Program-made: the position numbers and the translations under genes
The notes under the pieces: generated by a model
What the model was told of the DNA's origin: nothing
The model's database searches: none
Seen by the model: only the letters and a program-made list of their open reading frames with translations
Assembly: GCF_938045225.1 (NCBI RefSeq)
Contig: NZ_CALINL010000177.1
Coordinates: 1 to 5,854 of the forward strand
Source of the DNA: an uncultured Campylobacter sp.
GTDB lineage: Bacteria; Campylobacterota; Campylobacteria; Campylobacterales; Campylobacteraceae
Direction of reading: 5' to 3'
DNA length: 5,854 bases
In this document: positions 5,486 through 5,854 of the stretch, in pieces
How positions within the stretch are numbered: position 1 is the first letter of the stretch
Layout: every line of letters starts with the position of its first letter

Positions 5486-5854
5486 AAAAAGGCCTTTAAA
5501 ATTTTCACGTTTAGCCCCATTGCGGTGCTAGTTTCGCCGTTTTGGCTTAGGATGTATTTTTTGTTGAAATTTTCTATCGTCATGGCTCCTGCTTTGCCTT
5601 GCCAAAGATCGCCCGATAGGTAGTTTTTCAGGTCGGCTTCGTCAAATTTAGCAAATTTATACTCGGCAAAGCTGACGTTAAAAAGCTCGAATTTTTCGCC
5701 TAAAAATATCATCGCGGTTACGATCCTAGCGGTGCTCCCGCTTTGCATTTTTAGCATTTTTAGCGCCTCTTTTTCGTCCTTTGCTTTGCCTAAAATTTTA
5801 CCGCCACATACTACGACGCTATCTGCGAAAACGACGTTTTTTACGCCGTCGTTT
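5482..5854 (-). CDS. maf: Maf-family nucleoside triphosphate pyrophosphatase, C-terminal part (start outside window)
   Basis: The frame enters from the right edge (first full codon at 5853-5851) and ends at TGA 5484-5482, showing 123 residues of a protein usually near 185-200. Visible motifs are FADSVVV (the conserved catalytic Asp, codon 5823-5821), ILGKAKDEKEA, the SGSTARIVTA strand and GKAGAMTIE near the C-terminus, all in the Maf/HAM1 order. Family members hydrolyse non-canonical or selected nucleotides to monophosphate and pyrophosphate, and overexpression blocks septation in Bacillus. The ATG at 5757 is internal, since homology continues through it. In the GKAG motif the residue equivalent to Gln of the YhdE (dTTP/UTP) type appears to be Glu, as in the YceF type, so the substrate should not be assumed. 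The stop overlaps the pbpA start by four bases, suggesting translational coupling. In C. jejuni, as I recall, alaS lies upstream of maf. Confidence 0.93.
   Translation of the reverse strand, partial: NDGVKNVVFADSVVVCGGKILGKAKDEKEALKMLKMQSGSTARIVTAMIFLGEKFELFNVSFAEYKFAKFDEADLKNYLSGDLWQGKAGAMTIENFNKKYILSQNGETSTAMGLNVKILKAFL
5493..5497 (-). promoter_or_regulatory. Ribosome binding site AAAGG of pbpA inside the maf coding sequence
   Basis: Read on the minus strand, AAAGG lies seven bases before the pbpA ATG, within the last codons of maf. Together with the ATGA stop/start overlap it supports the chosen start and re-initiation by ribosomes finishing maf. Confidence 0.6.

Noticed and set aside
5755..5757. 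ATG at 5757 as the start of a 91-residue protein
   Set aside because: Translation continues upstream into the conserved Maf segment FADSVVVCGGKILGKAKD, so this Met is internal.

Overview
The window looks like chromosomal DNA of a Campylobacter species, most likely the moderately GC-rich oral/gut group around C. showae, C. rectus, C. curvus and C. concisus. This rests on codon style, on the extreme abundance of AAATTT words between genes, on an extended -10 promoter (TGATATAAT) without a clear -35 box, and on the gene pair maf-pbpA, which as I recall is also adjacent in C. jejuni. The species call is an inference from reading, not from a search.

Layout: two plus-strand blocks converge on a minus-strand operon. 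(1) Bases 1-1703 (+) are the 3' part of a large TPR-repeat protein whose frame is open to the left edge. It may be one of the Campylobacterota flagellar-motor TPR scaffolds (PflA/PflB type). (2) Bases 1704-2052 are non-coding: weak terminator-like hairpins, eight AAATTT words, then a good extended -10 promoter and Shine-Dalgarno. (3) Bases 2053-3148 (+) hold the most unusual object. Two apparent genes (64 and 258 codons) are, on reading all frames, remnants of one gene encoding two tandem copies of an unrecognised four-helix membrane unit. Copy 1 is broken by a frameshift, bounded to 2228-2244 and containing a T7 run, and by an in-frame TGA at 2339-2341. Copy 2 is intact but has no start codon of its own. 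(4) Bases 3149-3559 are a 411-bp non-coding gap between convergent genes with 16 AAATTT words, many forming inverted-repeat pairs. (5) Bases 3560-5485 (-) encode a complete class A penicillin-binding protein with all glycosyltransferase and transpeptidase motifs. (6) Bases 5482-5854 (-) are the 3' part of maf, whose TGA overlaps the pbpA ATG by four bases (ATGA), so the two are co-transcribed and probably translationally coupled.

Functionally, maf-pbpA joins nucleotide-pool housekeeping/septum control with peptidoglycan synthesis. The TPR protein is an exported-type scaffold candidate. The membrane-repeat gene has no assignable function. No complete mobile element, CRISPR array, tRNA or rRNA was seen. 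The two points most worth a second look are the broken tandem-duplicated membrane gene and the dense AAATTT arrays, whose core fits RAATTY, the site tied to methylation-dependent DNA uptake in C. jejuni.
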